A stretch of DNA of 50,979 nt from Fodinibius sp050117475 (GTDB taxonomy: Bacteria > Bacteroidota > Rhodothermia > Balneolales > Balneolaceae): contig JASFMR010000014.1 in assembly GCA_050117475.1 (NCBI GenBank), forward strand, positions 1 to 50,979. The letters run 5' to 3'. Every line of letters begins with the position of its first letter. Positions within the stretch are counted from its first letter, which is position 1. This document shows, piece after piece, positions 26,704-35,716 of this stretch. A program made the translations under genes and the position numbers. The notes under the pieces were generated by a model, which was given only the letters and a program-made list of their open reading frames with translations, did not search any database and was not told the DNA's origin.

Positions 26704-27906
26704 ATGATTGACTACAAAAACTTTACATTTAATTTTGGTGACCGGCGTCTTGTCGGACAATCGTTTGCCCGTGAACAAATTGAACGAATTGTGACCTCCG
26801 GACGCATAAGCCATGCCTATTTGTTTTCAGGGCCTCCAGGCGTAGGCAAAACGGCCTTCGCACTGGCCTTTGCCGAATTAATCAATGGTATTGATAATCT
26901 AACGGATATCGGCAACCAGGCTTTTTCCAAAAAATCTTCATGGTTTACCCACCCGGACATTCACGTTTTTCTTCCTGTACCCAGTTCGGTTTCCATCGAA
27001 GAATTGCGAAGCCGGCTGGAACTGTTACGAGAAGATCCCTATGAAGTAGTTGACTTTAGCCTGAGACCTTCACTCACAAATGAAGACAGTACTAAAAGTA
27101 AACGTGCTTTTTATCCTATTGATTATTTCCGGGAGGAAATCCGACCTACGGCTTATTATAAACCAAATGAAGGAGAGAAAACGGTTGTCATTATGACGGG
27201 CATAGACAATATGCGCAAAGAGGCGGCCAACGCCTTTTTGAAATTGCTGGAAGAACCCTCCGAGGATTTGATGTTTATTCTGACTACAGATCATACCGAG
27301 GCCCTGCTCCCAACCATTATTTCCCGATGCCAGCACATACAATTGTCTCCCTTAAAAACAGATGAAATTGCACGGGCACTCATTGAACAGGACGGGCTAC
27401 CTGAAGAAGAGGCTGAATACCTGGCCCGTGTTTCGGGGGGGAATTATGCAATGACGCGTTTTTTCGATGTGGGTACCCTCAAAAAGACCCGGGGAGAGAT
27501 TATTGAATTTTTGCGTTATGCCTATGTACAGGATGCAGTGAACATCACTGAAACTGCGCAAGAATGGCAAAGCCACCAGAACCTCGAAGGGCAAATAGCG
27601 ATACTAAATGTGATGGAAGTCTTTCTGAGAGACCTGCTCGTCTACCGCTCTACCCAAAAAAGGGAGTTAATAACAAATGCGGATCAGTTAGATGTTATAG
27701 AAAAATTTTGCAAAACTCTTAAAGATGCCCGTCTGGAACAGATGATTGAGCAAGTAAATAATTACAAACCAATGGTATATCAGAACGTACAACCTAAGCT
27801 TATTTTTACGGTCCTGGCATTGCGTTTTTCCAGCCTGATGCGAGGCCTCGATCCGGCTATTCCCAATTCGGATTCGTGGAAACATCTACCCGCTTTTTCA
27901 GAATAA
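26704..27906 (+). CDS. holB: DNA polymerase III delta' subunit
   Basis: Clamp-loader AAA+ subunit. The 400 residues contain Walker A GPPGVGKT at 43-50, a Walker B-like region with VVIMTGIDNMRKEAANAFLK, the LLEEPSEDLMFILTT stretch and the sensor 1 motif SRCQHI, all typical of the delta'/gamma family. The protein is somewhat longer than E. coli delta', mostly through an insert around residues 75-155. No zinc-finger cysteine cluster is seen in the N-terminal domain. It begins 6 nt after ccmB and ends 3 nt before dapF, so the three are one transcript. It could alternatively be named a DnaX-like paralogue, but the absence of a C-terminal tau region argues for delta'. Confidence 0.88.
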   Translation: MIDYKNFTFNFGDRRLVGQSFAREQIERIVTSGRISHAYLFSGPPGVGKTAFALAFAELINGIDNLTDIGNQAFSKKSSWFTHPDIHVFLPVPSSVSIEELRSRLELLREDPYEVVDFSLRPSLTNEDSTKSKRAFYPIDYFREEIRPTAYYKPNEGEKTVVIMTGIDNMRKEAANAFLKLLEEPSEDLMFILTTDHTEALLPTIISRCQHIQLSPLKTDEIARALIEQDGLPEEEAEYLARVSGGNYAMTRFFDVGTLKKTRGEIIEFLRYAYVQDAVNITETAQEWQSHQNLEGQIAILNVMEVFLRDLLVYRSTQKRELITNADQLDVIEKFCKTLKDARLEQMIEQVNNYKPMVYQNVQPKLIFTVLALRFSSLMRGLDPAIPNSDSWKHLPAFSE

Positions 27907-27909
27907 GAT

Positions 27910-28749
27910 ATGGCCAAATCGAATCAACATATATCATTCACGAAGATGCAGGCGGCCGGCAATGACTTTATTGTATTGGACAACCGTTCCCTGAAGCTTT
28001 CAAAAGCAGATATTATCGATTTGACACCTGCCATTTGTGATCGCAATTTTGGGGTTGGATCAGACGGTCTGTTAGCCTTATTTCCCCCGGAAAAGGAAGA
28101 GGTTGATTTTACCATGTTTTTTCGAAATCCCGACGGCAGTGACGCCGGCATGTGCGGAAATGGCGCCCGTTGCATGGCTTTGTTGGCATACTCTCTCGGA
28201 TTCGGCAAGGCACACAAATTTAATGTACATAACAAAGTGTATAGGGCTGAAATACGATTTGAAGATACCGTTCGAATTTCCTTTCCAATGGAGGCATCTG
28301 CTGAAGAAGTCGAAGTAGAGGGTAACCGCTGTTATGCCATTCATCCGGGTACCGAACATCTCGTAACTCAGATTGACGAAAAAAGTTTTGAAGATGAAAA
28401 ACATCTTCGGGAACAGGGAACCCTGCTGAGACATCACAATCTTTTCCGGCCGAAGGGAACCAATGTTAACTTTATTACAGGCATCGACGCAACTCATCTT
28501 AAACTGCAAACATTTGAGCGGGGAGTAGAGGACTTAACCCTTGCCTGTGGAACCGGGGCCATCGCATCGGCTCTGATATGGCATCATATCCAAAAAGCGG
28601 AGAACGCCGGTGTTCATATGTACCGTGTTGAAACAAAGGGAGGAACACTAACAGTTTACTTTACTTTTAATACAAATACACGCGCATATTCCAATATCAA
28701 ACTTGAAGGTCCAGCCCATTTTGTTTTCAACGGTGAATACAAGTTATAA
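27910..28749 (+). CDS. dapF: Diaminopimelate epimerase
   Basis: Converts LL- to meso-diaminopimelate for lysine and peptidoglycan synthesis. The 279 residues carry both catalytic cysteines: Cys82 in DAGMCGNGARC and Cys213 in LTLACGTGAIAS. The N-terminal FTKMQAAGNDFIVLDNR signature is also present. Spacing and length are normal. It lies 3 nt after holB and overlaps the next gene by about 17 nt if that gene starts at the GTG at 28733, so the reading frames are closely coupled. Confidence 0.96.
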   Translation: MAKSNQHISFTKMQAAGNDFIVLDNRSLKLSKADIIDLTPAICDRNFGVGSDGLLALFPPEKEEVDFTMFFRNPDGSDAGMCGNGARCMALLAYSLGFGKAHKFNVHNKVYRAEIRFEDTVRISFPMEASAEEVEVEGNRCYAIHPGTEHLVTQIDEKSFEDEKHLREQGTLLRHHNLFRPKGTNVNFITGIDATHLKLQTFERGVEDLTLACGTGAIASALIWHHIQKAENAGVHMYRVETKGGTLTVYFTFNTNTRAYSNIKLEGPAHFVFNGEYKL

Positions 28750-30034
28750 TTTCCTGACAATACTCTTGACGGTTATTCTAGCGATTGGTTGTGCAGCTTC
28801 CAATCAACACGGAAATTCCAGGCAACCTATTGATCAAGCCCGTCATTTGAAAAGGGGATTTGCCTTGTCCCAGCAACAGGCTCCGCCCAATGACATTCAA
28901 AGCATTCAGTTATATCCTCGCGGACGCGCCGGGATGCCACCGGTGGTAAAGCTTGGTACCCAGCAGATGCTGATTCTATCCTTTGATTATTTGGGGACCC
29001 AAAGCCGCCAATTCCGTGTTGAAATCTCCCATAGAGCTCAAACTTGGGAACAGAGTCCAATCAGTCCTTCAACATACATGGATGGTTTCTACCAAAGCTA
29101 TATCCAATCTTCAAAAAAGAGTTTTGGTCAGAAGCCCTCTTATCAGCATGTAGAATATGAGTTTCCGAATGATCAGCTTCGTCCGGCCGTGAGCGGAAAC
29201 TATCTGCTTGAGGTTTATAGCTACGAAGACGGCTCGCTATTGTTTTCAATACCATTTTTCGTATCGGAAGAAAAAGGATCACTCGAAACAAACGTAGAAA
29301 CCTTATTTGCACAACGACGCGATGGACGCCCCCTGGCACAGCTTTTCAGTACTTACCGATACCCGGGATTTGTAGAATATCCCCAGTTTGACCTTTCTGT
29401 TTCATTTGTTCAGAACCAGTTCTGGGGCCGGATGCAAAAATCGGGATTCACTGACACGATCACACCCGGTGAGCTCAATGCACATATAGACCGCAGCAAT
29501 GCTTTTATTGCCAACTATGAATTCAAAGTACTTGATTTGAGGAGTTTTGAAGCAGACGGTAAACAGATCCTGGAATTCCAGCCCGGCGTCACGCCTCCAA
29601 AAATCAAACTTCGGCGGGATATACAGTACCTTGATGTCAACCCGCGTTTCTACCCAACCTCAAATTTTGGATTGCCTCTCAATGACCGGAGCAGCGACTA
29701 TGCACTGGTCGAATTCTCCCTTGAAACGGATTCAACGATTCCGGCTTCTTCCGATATCTATATAGTCGGGCATTTCAATAACTGGATGATTAATGATTTG
29801 AATAAAATGGCTTATCATCCCGATGAAAGAATGTGGAAAGGTCAAGCCTTAGTAAAACAGGGAGAATACGCTTATAAATACGTTATTGTTGATAACAATA
29901 CTATTGATGACCTTGCACTTGATCAAAGTTTTTTATCCTCACAATCGGAGTATTTGACTTTTGTATATTTCAAAGACCCCGATAAAAAATTTGATCGTCT
30001 TCTAAAAGTTGACAGGATTGTACGGGGGTCATAA
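28733..30034 (+). CDS. Type IX secretion Plug-family protein (DUF5103), predicted lipoprotein
   Basis: From GTG 28733 the protein has 433 residues. It starts with a lipoprotein-like signal (FLTILLTVILAIGC, Cys20), then an N-terminal region with SIQLYPRG and a QMLILSFDYLGTQSRQFRVE strand set. A beta-rich middle follows, and the C-terminal domain resembles a glycogen-binding/E-set fold (YIVGHFNNW, KQGEYAYKYVI). This arrangement is that of the DUF5103 family, whose Flavobacterium member was found to plug the periplasmic side of the SprA channel. A TTG at 28703 could also be a start, but it would make the signal peptide abnormally long. Its position behind dapF rather than beside sprA is notable. 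The fold assignment is by recognition only. Confidence 0.8.
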   Translation: MNTSYNFLTILLTVILAIGCAASNQHGNSRQPIDQARHLKRGFALSQQQAPPNDIQSIQLYPRGRAGMPPVVKLGTQQMLILSFDYLGTQSRQFRVEISHRAQTWEQSPISPSTYMDGFYQSYIQSSKKSFGQKPSYQHVEYEFPNDQLRPAVSGNYLLEVYSYEDGSLLFSIPFFVSEEKGSLETNVETLFAQRRDGRPLAQLFSTYRYPGFVEYPQFDLSVSFVQNQFWGRMQKSGFTDTITPGELNAHIDRSNAFIANYEFKVLDLRSFEADGKQILEFQPGVTPPKIKLRRDIQYLDVNPRFYPTSNFGLPLNDRSSDYALVEFSLETDSTIPASSDIYIVGHFNNWMINDLNKMAYHPDERMWKGQALVKQGEYAYKYVIVDNNTIDDLALDQSFLSSQSEYLTFVYFKDPDKKFDRLLKVDRIVRGS

Positions 30035-30094
30035 GGAGTAAAGGGCCCTGCCGAAGGACCTAAGTCGTACTGAAGTTTGCCCCAGGAGGTAACG

Positions 30095-30125
30095 AAAAAA
30101 GGAGATCCCAAAAGGAACCTCCCTT
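30095..30125 (-). terminator. Terminator of the aroK-to-Omp85 fusion operon
   Basis: On the minus strand GGAGGTTCC and GGGATCTCC (plus-strand 30114-30122 and 30101-30109) pair over nine positions with two G-U pairs and a TTTT loop. The stem extends through flanking A-T pairs and is followed by six T (30100-30095). It sits about 25 nt after the stop of the fusion protein gene, between it and the convergent Plug-family gene. Confidence 0.7.
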
Positions 30126-30149
30126 TAGAAAAAAATTTACTTCAATCTA

Positions 30150-33100
30150 TTAGAAATCAATACCGATGGTTATATAGTGTATTGGTTTGCCGCGGAACCC
30201 TCCCCGGTAGTATGGCCACCCTACATCATATCTGAGGGGGAATCCAAACAAAATAGTTCGAAGTCCAAAACCGGCACCCATCAAAATGTCGCCATCATTA
30301 AACGGAATCTCGAAGCTTCCACTTTCGGTGTTAACCGTTTTAGTAGTCTCCTTGCTGACCTTAAAGTCCAGGCTTGCATCATTCAGTGTTACGCTTTGCA
30401 GGTTACCATTCCGATCACGGTATTGGGTTATCACATCTTGTCCCCAAGCCATACCGGCATCCCAAAAAGCCACACCCGTCAGGTTATAAAGCGGTAGAAT
30501 GGGTATAGGCCCAGGTAAGATGGCTGCAAATAACGGAAAGCGAAATTCAGCATTAAATAGCGTAAACTTATCCCCGTAGATATCATTATACGGGTGTCCC
30601 CTCAAAGGCAGAGCCGGGAGGGTAAAAAAGGTTTCTCCCAATCGATCCAGGGGAATGCTACGCCCGGAATACTTCTGATTTATCCAACCGAGCATCCCTC
30701 CCATAAAGAATGTCTGAGAGTCACGCCCAAACGATGCGGCACCGGATCCACGTAATGCAAAGGTATAGCCAGACCCGAGGTTAAAGTACTTTCGGTAGTC
30801 GCCGAGCACAGAAATAAATTGCAGCGTATTACTGGTAATGGGAGGGCTAGCTGTAAGACTGACAGAATATCGTGAGCCGGCAACAGGCGTAATAAATCCC
30901 GAAAGCGTTTTATCATTCGTATAAATAATCTGTGGATAAACAAACGTTGAAGACCTATTCTGCTGAATGTCAGTATAGGCTACACTATAGTTTTGAGCAA
31001 GCCCGATAGCAGACAATCCTACATCGATTCGACGGAATTTATCTATTGGGTATCGCATATTGATGGCTCCCCCATACGATCGGAATCGATAAAGCTGGCC
31101 CGTAAAATCCTGAAAATTGATTGAATTGTGAAAGAAGCTAAACAACCAATCTGCCCTGTTTTTCAAATAACCGTATTGCAAAAAGTAAGTACTGTTTCGC
31201 AAGTCCAGGTTTAAATTACTGCCGAAAGCTATCTGGTGATTACCCAGCAAATCACTGAATTGTATCTGGGTAATTCCGTAGGTACCGTAAGCAGTCGAGA
31301 AGTTGCCGCCGGCATAAATCAAATCAGTGCTGAATTTCAGCCGGTAATCTTTTGGAATATACCGTCCGTCTTCTGTTTTGTTGCCTTCAAGGTCAAATTT
31401 TGCCTCATCCAAATATTGATGCATGAAGGTCGAGTCTTTTTCGATAGAAGAGTCAAAGACATAATTCCTGAAATCAATATTATCCGAATTCTGGGTTGTA
31501 GAATCCGTTTTCGTGGTTTTTGTGGCGGCAAGAGTATCATCCATTGTGCCCTGAAGAGGGATATCATACTGAGCAGCAATAGCCGTTGTCAAACTTGTTG
31601 AATCAACAGGGGTGTTGAGAAGCAGTTGTCGGGTAAACATCGTAGCCGGTACCCGTTCGGCTTCCGTTTCCCTGGATCGGCGTTTAGCCCATTCATTAGG
31701 CTCCAAGGGTTTATCCTTCTTGCGGGTCAAAGGTGACCGTATCATGAAGATATCAAGATACCCCTTATTAATTGAGTTGACTGCCATACGACTGCCGTCA
31801 GCACTTAAAGACATCTGCATGACGCCTGTCTGCAAATCAGTCAACGGAAAAGAGGTTCGATCTGTCAAATTCATTTCATAAACATTGGGAATACCGTTTT
31901 CATCGGATATATAGAATAACTTCCCATCTCGAGTAGTAAAGGGCTGTTTCTCATTCCATTTCGGGGTTTTGGTGAGGCGTTGGGCGCGGCTGGCTCCCAG
32001 CTTCACCGAATAAATATCCGAATTGTATAAATCTTTATCGAGTAACAACCGGGAGGTATTTTTGACAGAATTCAATCTTACTTCATCCCCTCTGTGCGAA
32101 ACGAAATAAATGGTTTGGGAATCCCCCCCCCAGGCCGGTTCATAATCTGAAATAACATCATCAGTCACATTATTAAACGCCTTTGTCTTCAGGTTATACA
32201 CATAAATATCCTGAAATGCCCCAATGTTGCCGTCAAAAGCAATTTTATCTCCGTCGGGAGACCAAGCTACCGAACCAATGGCATCCAGTTTAGGAAACTT
32301 AACCATACGGACTTTGCCGGTATTATAATCTACAATTGCCAGGTTATCGTGTCCTTTTGATTTGGCAGAAAGGGCAATCTTCTGGCCATCCGGTGACCAA
32401 CTCAGGTTGGGATTTAAAATGTTTAGCTCTTCAAAGTTTATATTGTCTTCGCCCTTGATCAGTGTTTTAATCTTCTTGCCGGTAATTGCGCTAATGACGA
32501 CCACGTCAAAATATCCGCGAGCATTGGTAATCATGGCGATCTTATCGCCTTGGGGCGACACAGCCGGACTCGTATTATAAGACCCGGATTTTTTTTCCCG
32601 GCTCGTCAGTTCGTCGGCAAAATCTGTGATATCCTCACGATTAGCCACCTCCGGCAAATACCGCTTGCGATAATATTCACTCCACTTTTGGGACAGCTCT
32701 TCAATATTCAGCCCCAGAGTACGGGTAAAGGCCGTCTGTAAATTACGCTGTGATTTAAGGGTCTGCATAATTTCAGTAATCTTCGGCCGGCCATATTCCT
32801 GCGCAATGAAATTCCATAACGACTCACCCCCTCGGTATGCAAAATAGCCGCCGAGCCGTTGGATGGGAGGTAAATAATCATTAATGACCGCATCGCGGAT
32901 CCACATATCCGTGTTGGTATCCCATCCGAGCGACGTATATTCAGCCATCCCCTCATTAAACCAGTTAGGTATTTCGAGAGCATTCCCGCTTAAGCGAGAC
33001 TGGACCGTTCCACCATAGAACATATCGTTAATTACGGCATGCTCCAACTCATGATGTAAGGTGCTTCGAAACCGCTTGTAGTCCCCCTCAAAAGGCATGG

Positions 33101-33488
33101 TAATACGGTTTTTATAGGGATCGGTAACACCGCCGATTCCCTCGGCATCAATGGGCAAAGGCACTACATTCGTCTGTGAGAAATCGTTGTGAGAATCATA
33201 TATAATAACCTGAATACGATCCGCTATCTCATGGTCGAAATCCTCCTGGAGCTGTTTTAAAGCCCCTTCCAAAGAATATGCTGCAAAATTGGCTATATCA
33301 TAGTTTTTAGAAGTGTAATAGAAGACATCAAAATGCTCCGTCTGGATATAACGCCAGTCAAAATTAGAGTACTGCACTCTGTTCTTCCCAAAAGAGAAAT
33401 ACTGAGCATTCGCACTTTCAACCCCAGCCAACAGAAAAGCTGCTGAAAATAGAACAAAAAAACGCTGAATATATTTTGATGCCTTCAT
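30150..33488 (-). CDS. Metallopeptidase-like / beta-propeller / Omp85-barrel fusion protein
   Basis: 1112 residues from the ATG at 33488; a GTG four codons upstream is less likely. A signal peptide ends near ESANAQ (residue 29). Residues about 45-280 resemble Peptidase_MA-like gluzincins: HEXXH at 146-150 (HHELEHAVI) and a third-ligand Glu179 in PNWFNEGMAEY. Residues about 300-600 contain PD40/TolB-type propeller blades (SWSPDGQKIAL, AWSPDGDKIAF, SLSADGSRMAV). The last 400 or so residues form an outer-membrane barrel with Omp85 features: LPLRGHPYNDIYGD (RGY-type motif), LFNAEFRFPLF, GAGFGLRTILFGFPLRYDVGWP and a final aromatic residue. It is the last gene of a minus-strand string with rnr and tamB, and has its own terminator. 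A TamA-like role with TamB, or proteolytic quality control, is inference. Confidence 0.82.
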   Translation of the reverse strand: MKASKYIQRFFVLFSAAFLLAGVESANAQYFSFGKNRVQYSNFDWRYIQTEHFDVFYYTSKNYDIANFAAYSLEGALKQLQEDFDHEIADRIQVIIYDSHNDFSQTNVVPLPIDAEGIGGVTDPYKNRITMPFEGDYKRFRSTLHHELEHAVINDMFYGGTVQSRLSGNALEIPNWFNEGMAEYTSLGWDTNTDMWIRDAVINDYLPPIQRLGGYFAYRGGESLWNFIAQEYGRPKITEIMQTLKSQRNLQTAFTRTLGLNIEELSQKWSEYYRKRYLPEVANREDITDFADELTSREKKSGSYNTSPAVSPQGDKIAMITNARGYFDVVVISAITGKKIKTLIKGEDNINFEELNILNPNLSWSPDGQKIALSAKSKGHDNLAIVDYNTGKVRMVKFPKLDAIGSVAWSPDGDKIAFDGNIGAFQDIYVYNLKTKAFNNVTDDVISDYEPAWGGDSQTIYFVSHRGDEVRLNSVKNTSRLLLDKDLYNSDIYSVKLGASRAQRLTKTPKWNEKQPFTTRDGKLFYISDENGIPNVYEMNLTDRTSFPLTDLQTGVMQMSLSADGSRMAVNSINKGYLDIFMIRSPLTRKKDKPLEPNEWAKRRSRETEAERVPATMFTRQLLLNTPVDSTSLTTAIAAQYDIPLQGTMDDTLAATKTTKTDSTTQNSDNIDFRNYVFDSSIEKDSTFMHQYLDEAKFDLEGNKTEDGRYIPKDYRLKFSTDLIYAGGNFSTAYGTYGITQIQFSDLLGNHQIAFGSNLNLDLRNSTYFLQYGYLKNRADWLFSFFHNSINFQDFTGQLYRFRSYGGAINMRYPIDKFRRIDVGLSAIGLAQNYSVAYTDIQQNRSSTFVYPQIIYTNDKTLSGFITPVAGSRYSVSLTASPPITSNTLQFISVLGDYRKYFNLGSGYTFALRGSGAASFGRDSQTFFMGGMLGWINQKYSGRSIPLDRLGETFFTLPALPLRGHPYNDIYGDKFTLFNAEFRFPLFAAILPGPIPILPLYNLTGVAFWDAGMAWGQDVITQYRDRNGNLQSVTLNDASLDFKVSKETTKTVNTESGSFEIPFNDGDILMGAGFGLRTILFGFPLRYDVGWPYYRGGFRGKPIHYITIGIDF
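32123..32131. repeat. In-frame C9/G9 homopolymer in the propeller-Omp85 gene
   Basis: Nine consecutive C on the plus strand (G9 in the coding strand) encode part of AWGGDSQ near residue 452 of the fusion protein. This was the longest G/C homopolymer noticed in the window. A one-base slip would truncate the protein before the membrane barrel. Confidence 0.75.
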
Positions 33489-33520
33489 ATTAATTAACAC
33501 CTGTTTAAATCAAAATTAAA

Positions 33521-35683
33521 TTACTGACCGTCACCTACTAGCTTCAGATCAATTTGTCTAGCCTTTATATCTGTTCTAACGACTTTAACACGAATTTCTT
33601 TTCCAAGCTGGTATTTTTTACCGCGGTTTTTTCCAATAAGACAATGGCGCTTCTCATCGTATATATAATAATCATCATTAAGGTCACTTACACGTACCAT
33701 ACCTTCGCAATGGATATCTTTTAAATCAACAAAAATACCTTTATCTATCACTCCACTGATAACACCGTCGAAATCTTCACCAAGATGCTGGCTCAAATAT
33801 TCAACCTGTTTCAGCTTCACAGATTCACGTTCGGCTTCTATTGCAGAACGCTCTCTTTCACTACAATGGTTTCCCATCTGCTTAAGTTCACTGTAGGGAT
33901 AACCAGGTTTCCCCGCAGCATAATTCTTCAGCAAACGGTGAACAATCACATCAGGATAACGGCGTATAGGACTGGTAAAGTGTGCATAATCTTTAAAACC
34001 CAGCCCAAAGTGCCCGATATTATTGGGACTGTATTCCGCCTTTGCCATCGCCCTCAACATTAGATCATTAACCGTCAACTCAAGGGAAGTGTCCTTAATT
34101 TCTTCCAGCAGTACATTAATAGCCTTGGAACTCACGGTTGGGCTGTCGATATGGAAATTGATGCCAATAGGTTTTACGTTTTCTTCAATATTTTTGAGCT
34201 TCTCCAAGTCCGGCTGATCATGAATGCGGTACAAAAAGGGAAACAGATCTTTCGTCGTCGTTTTCTTTGATTGCTTACGTAAATTATCAACATGTTTTGC
34301 AACCGTACGGTTCGCCATTAGCATACATTCTTCAATCAGTCGGTGAGCAAACAGCCGTTTTTTGAGTTTTACCTCAATCGGCTTTCCGTTCTCGTCAAGT
34401 ACAAACTTCGGTTCCGGAGTCTCAAAATTAATGCTCCCTTCTTTGAAACGCTTATCCAGCAAAATGTGTGCGAGCTTCGCTGCTATACCCATTTCTACCG
34501 AAAACTCGTTCTCGGCCCCGTCAATCACCTCTTGTGCTTCTTCATAGGTAAAACGATGATTGGAGTGAATAACCGTTTCCTCAATAGAATAATCTACCAG
34601 CTTACCGTTAGGGGCGATCTCCATGAAACAGCTAAAGGCCAGTTTGTCATCTTGCGGGTTCAGACTACATACGCCATTGCTCAATTTTTCGGGAAGCATC
34701 GGTATTACACGATCCACCAGGTAAACACTGGTTGCCCGGTTGAAAGCCTCTTCATCCAACACGGTATTTCGGGGCATATAATGAGTGACATCTGCGATAT
34801 GGACCCCAAGATAGAAATTACCGTTATCCAATATTTTTATGCTCAGAGCATCGTCAAAATCTTTTGCCGTATCCGGGTCGATAGTAAATACAACTTCATC
34901 CCGGATATCATGGCGGCGCATAATTTCTTTTTCCGGAATCTGATTAGGAATATTATCTGCATATGCTTCAACTTCTTCGGGGAAGGCTGCCTGAATCTGG
35001 CTCTCCGCCAGTATGGAAAGCACATTTGCATCATTGGTACCTTCCTTGCCCAGCACCTCCACTATTGACGCTTCGGGTAGTGAGCGCGGGTGTACCCAAT
35101 CCACAAGCTTAAACACAACTTTGTCGCCCGATTTCGCCTTGCCCACCTTATCCGGAAGAATGAAAAAATCGGTATGAGCTGATTTCTCATCGGCCTCTAT
35201 TATGTAGTTCTGTTTTCCCTGTTTTTTAAGCGTTCCAACAAAAATATCACGGCCTCGCTCTACGATTTCTACAATTTTTCCCTCGCGGCGGCCTCTTCTT
35301 CCTTTTTTGCTAACCAGTTCCACTTTCACTGTATCGTCTTGCAACGCGGTATTGAGATATTTTGAGGGGATGCGTACATCTTCATCAAACGCTTCCGTAA
35401 TCAAATATCCAGTACCCCGCCGGCTTATATCGATTTTGCCTATAACCGTGTTCTTGTCCTTAGGTTGGCCATTCGAAGATAGTTGAATGGCCCCACCCTT
35501 GCGCTTCACAATTAAATTTCGGTCGTACAGAGAATTGATAGCACTCTTGAGCCGATTGTTATCTTTTTTACTTTTTACTTTTAAAATATTCTGGAGCACA
35601 TCAAAAGGCAGGTGTGCATCAGGGTTACTCCTCAAAATATCGAGAATAATATCCTCGAATGTTTCTTTCTTACTTTTCGTCAT
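33521..35683 (-). CDS. rnr: Ribonuclease R
   Basis: 3'-5' exoribonuclease that degrades structured RNA and aids rRNA quality control. The 720 residues contain an N-terminal winged-helix region, two cold-shock domains, and the RNB catalytic domain with metal-binding aspartates at 269, 275, 277 and 278 (TIDPDTAKDFDDAL). TSPIRRYPDVIVHRLL follows, then a C-terminal S1 domain (GVISGVIDKGIFVDL) ending in IDLKLVGDGQ. It lacks a long basic tail. It sits between tamB (33 nt upstream) and the Omp85-fusion gene, so it shares their transcript, a curious placement for an RNase. Confidence 0.96.
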   Translation of the reverse strand: MTKSKKETFEDIILDILRSNPDAHLPFDVLQNILKVKSKKDNNRLKSAINSLYDRNLIVKRKGGAIQLSSNGQPKDKNTVIGKIDISRRGTGYLITEAFDEDVRIPSKYLNTALQDDTVKVELVSKKGRRGRREGKIVEIVERGRDIFVGTLKKQGKQNYIIEADEKSAHTDFFILPDKVGKAKSGDKVVFKLVDWVHPRSLPEASIVEVLGKEGTNDANVLSILAESQIQAAFPEEVEAYADNIPNQIPEKEIMRRHDIRDEVVFTIDPDTAKDFDDALSIKILDNGNFYLGVHIADVTHYMPRNTVLDEEAFNRATSVYLVDRVIPMLPEKLSNGVCSLNPQDDKLAFSCFMEIAPNGKLVDYSIEETVIHSNHRFTYEEAQEVIDGAENEFSVEMGIAAKLAHILLDKRFKEGSINFETPEPKFVLDENGKPIEVKLKKRLFAHRLIEECMLMANRTVAKHVDNLRKQSKKTTTKDLFPFLYRIHDQPDLEKLKNIEENVKPIGINFHIDSPTVSSKAINVLLEEIKDTSLELTVNDLMLRAMAKAEYSPNNIGHFGLGFKDYAHFTSPIRRYPDVIVHRLLKNYAAGKPGYPYSELKQMGNHCSERERSAIEAERESVKLKQVEYLSQHLGEDFDGVISGVIDKGIFVDLKDIHCEGMVRVSDLNDDYYIYDEKRHCLIGKNRGKKYQLGKEIRVKVVRTDIKARQIDLKLVGDGQ

Positions 35684-35716
35684 TGAATAATTTATAAATC
35701 TGAATCTTAAAAATTT

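Noticed and set aside
27434..27442. G7 tract in holB as a phase-variation site
   Set aside because: holB is expected to be essential and a run of seven is within chance; the G9 tract in the outer-membrane gene is the better candidate.
34343..35068. 241-codon plus-strand open frame
   Set aside because: Antisense shadow of rnr, whose catalytic motifs are intact on the other strand.
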